Assembly: GCA_030062745.1 (NCBI GenBank) | Contig: CP099849.1 | Coordinates: forward strand, 20,235,144-20,299,143 | DNA length: 64,000 bases | Direction of reading: 5' to 3' | DNA from: Capitulum mitella | Lineage: Eukaryota > Arthropoda > Thecostraca > Pollicipedomorpha > Pollicipedidae | In this document: one piece after another, positions 63,394 through 64,000 of the stretch | Position numbering within the stretch: the stretch's first letter is position 1 | How the letters are laid out: each line of letters starts with the position of its first letter | Made by a program: the position numbers and the translations under genes | Notes under the pieces: generated by a model | Seen by the model: the letters and a program-made list of their open reading frames with translations, nothing else | Told to the model about the DNA's origin: nothing | Database searches by the model: none

Positions 63394-64000
63394 GTGGACA
63401 GTGGACGGAGGACAGTGGACTGTGGACGGAGAACAGTGGATGGGGGACAGTAGGCGGTGTACAGTGGATGCTGCACAGTGGATGGAGGACAGTGGACGGC
63501 GTACAGAGGCCGTGATAAAGTGGATGTTGACAGTGAATGGAGGACAGCGGAGTACAGTGGACGTTGCACAGCAGACGTTGTGAAGTGGGTGGAGGACAGT
63601 GGACGGAGGACGGAGGACAGTGGACGGTGGACGGAGGACGTTGGGCGGAGGACAGTGGACGGAGGACGGAGGACAGTGGACGGAGGACAGTGGACGGTGG
63701 ACGGAGGATGGAGGACAGTGGACGGAGGACAATGGACGATGGGCAGTGGACGGAGGGCGGTGGACGGAGAACGTTGGGCGGAGGACAGTGGACGGAGGAC
63801 GGAGGACAGTGGACGGAGGACAGTGGACGGAGAACAGAGGACAATGGATGGAGGACAGTGGACGGTAGACAGAGGACGGAGGACGGTGGACGGTGGACGG
63901 TGGACGGTGGGCAGTGGACGAAGGACGGTGGACGGAGGACAGTGGACGGAGGACGGAGGACGGTGGACGGAGGACGGAGGACTGAGGACAGTGGCGGGTT
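63394..64000. repeat. 7-bp minisatellite (GGACGGA/GGACAGT), runs off window
   Basis: Heptamers GGACGGA, GGACAGT, GGACGGT and variants (GGGCGGA, GGACGTT) repeat for about 600 bp to the last base. They alternate in higher-order blocks of 14 and 21 bp. Because 7 x 3 = 21, frames stay open for long stretches on both strands without being genes. The full length is unknown because the array continues past the window. Confidence 0.92.

Noticed and set aside
62983..63868. Long frames on both strands rich in Ser-Val-His-Cys-Pro-Pro or Trp-Thr-Asp-Gly repeats
   Set aside because: Translations of the CCG run and the 7-bp minisatellite.
1..64000. CRISPR array, prophage, bacterial operon or defence system
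   Set aside because: Repeats are contiguous minisatellites without unique spacers, and the gene content is spliced and animal-type.

Overview
This window is eukaryotic and almost entirely non-coding. The only coding sequence I can support is two exons of one minus-strand gene encoding a glypican, a GPI-anchored heparan sulfate proteoglycan core protein, most like the GPC3/GPC5/Dally class. Exon A (34354-34515) and exon B (12246-12946) join in phase across an intron of about 21.4 kb. Together they give about 287 residues of the cysteine-rich N-terminal domain. The signal-peptide exon should lie to the right of 34515 and the C-terminal exons to the left of 12246. I could not find either here, so much or all of the remaining sequence may be intron.

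Organism: the gene is metazoan. The sequence is GC-rich, CpG is not visibly depleted, and nearly every third codon position in the exons is G or C. Large introns, many short minisatellites and small DNA transposons fit an invertebrate. An arthropod, possibly a crustacean such as a barnacle, would fit, but this is inference and no species-diagnostic sequence was seen.

Layout: 1-12245 is downstream intron or flank with a degenerate 30-bp repeat near 7 kb. 12246-12946 is the large glypican exon. 12947-34353 is the long intron, which carries a 16-bp-type array (26.7-26.9 kb), a compound minisatellite block (29.7-30.9 kb, units about 51, 24 and 22 bp) and two degenerate arrays beside exon A. 34354-34515 is the small glypican exon. 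34516-59.2 kb is GC-rich non-coding sequence with 23-bp and 31-bp arrays (38.7-39.7 kb), a 30-bp array (45.2-45.5 kb), a GTGCAC-rich array (58.0-58.4 kb) and three weak promoter-like clusters. 59.2-62.4 kb is a more AT-rich island with two copies of one hAT-type non-autonomous transposon, each with an 8-bp target duplication, and a cluster of AGGTCA nuclear-receptor half-sites. 63.4-64.0 kb is a 7-bp minisatellite running off the window edge.

Most long open frames here are by-products of GC-rich sequence or of tandem repeats that lack stops. They lack the strong third-position bias of the glypican exons. I found no RNA gene, no CRISPR array and no convincing new gene system.
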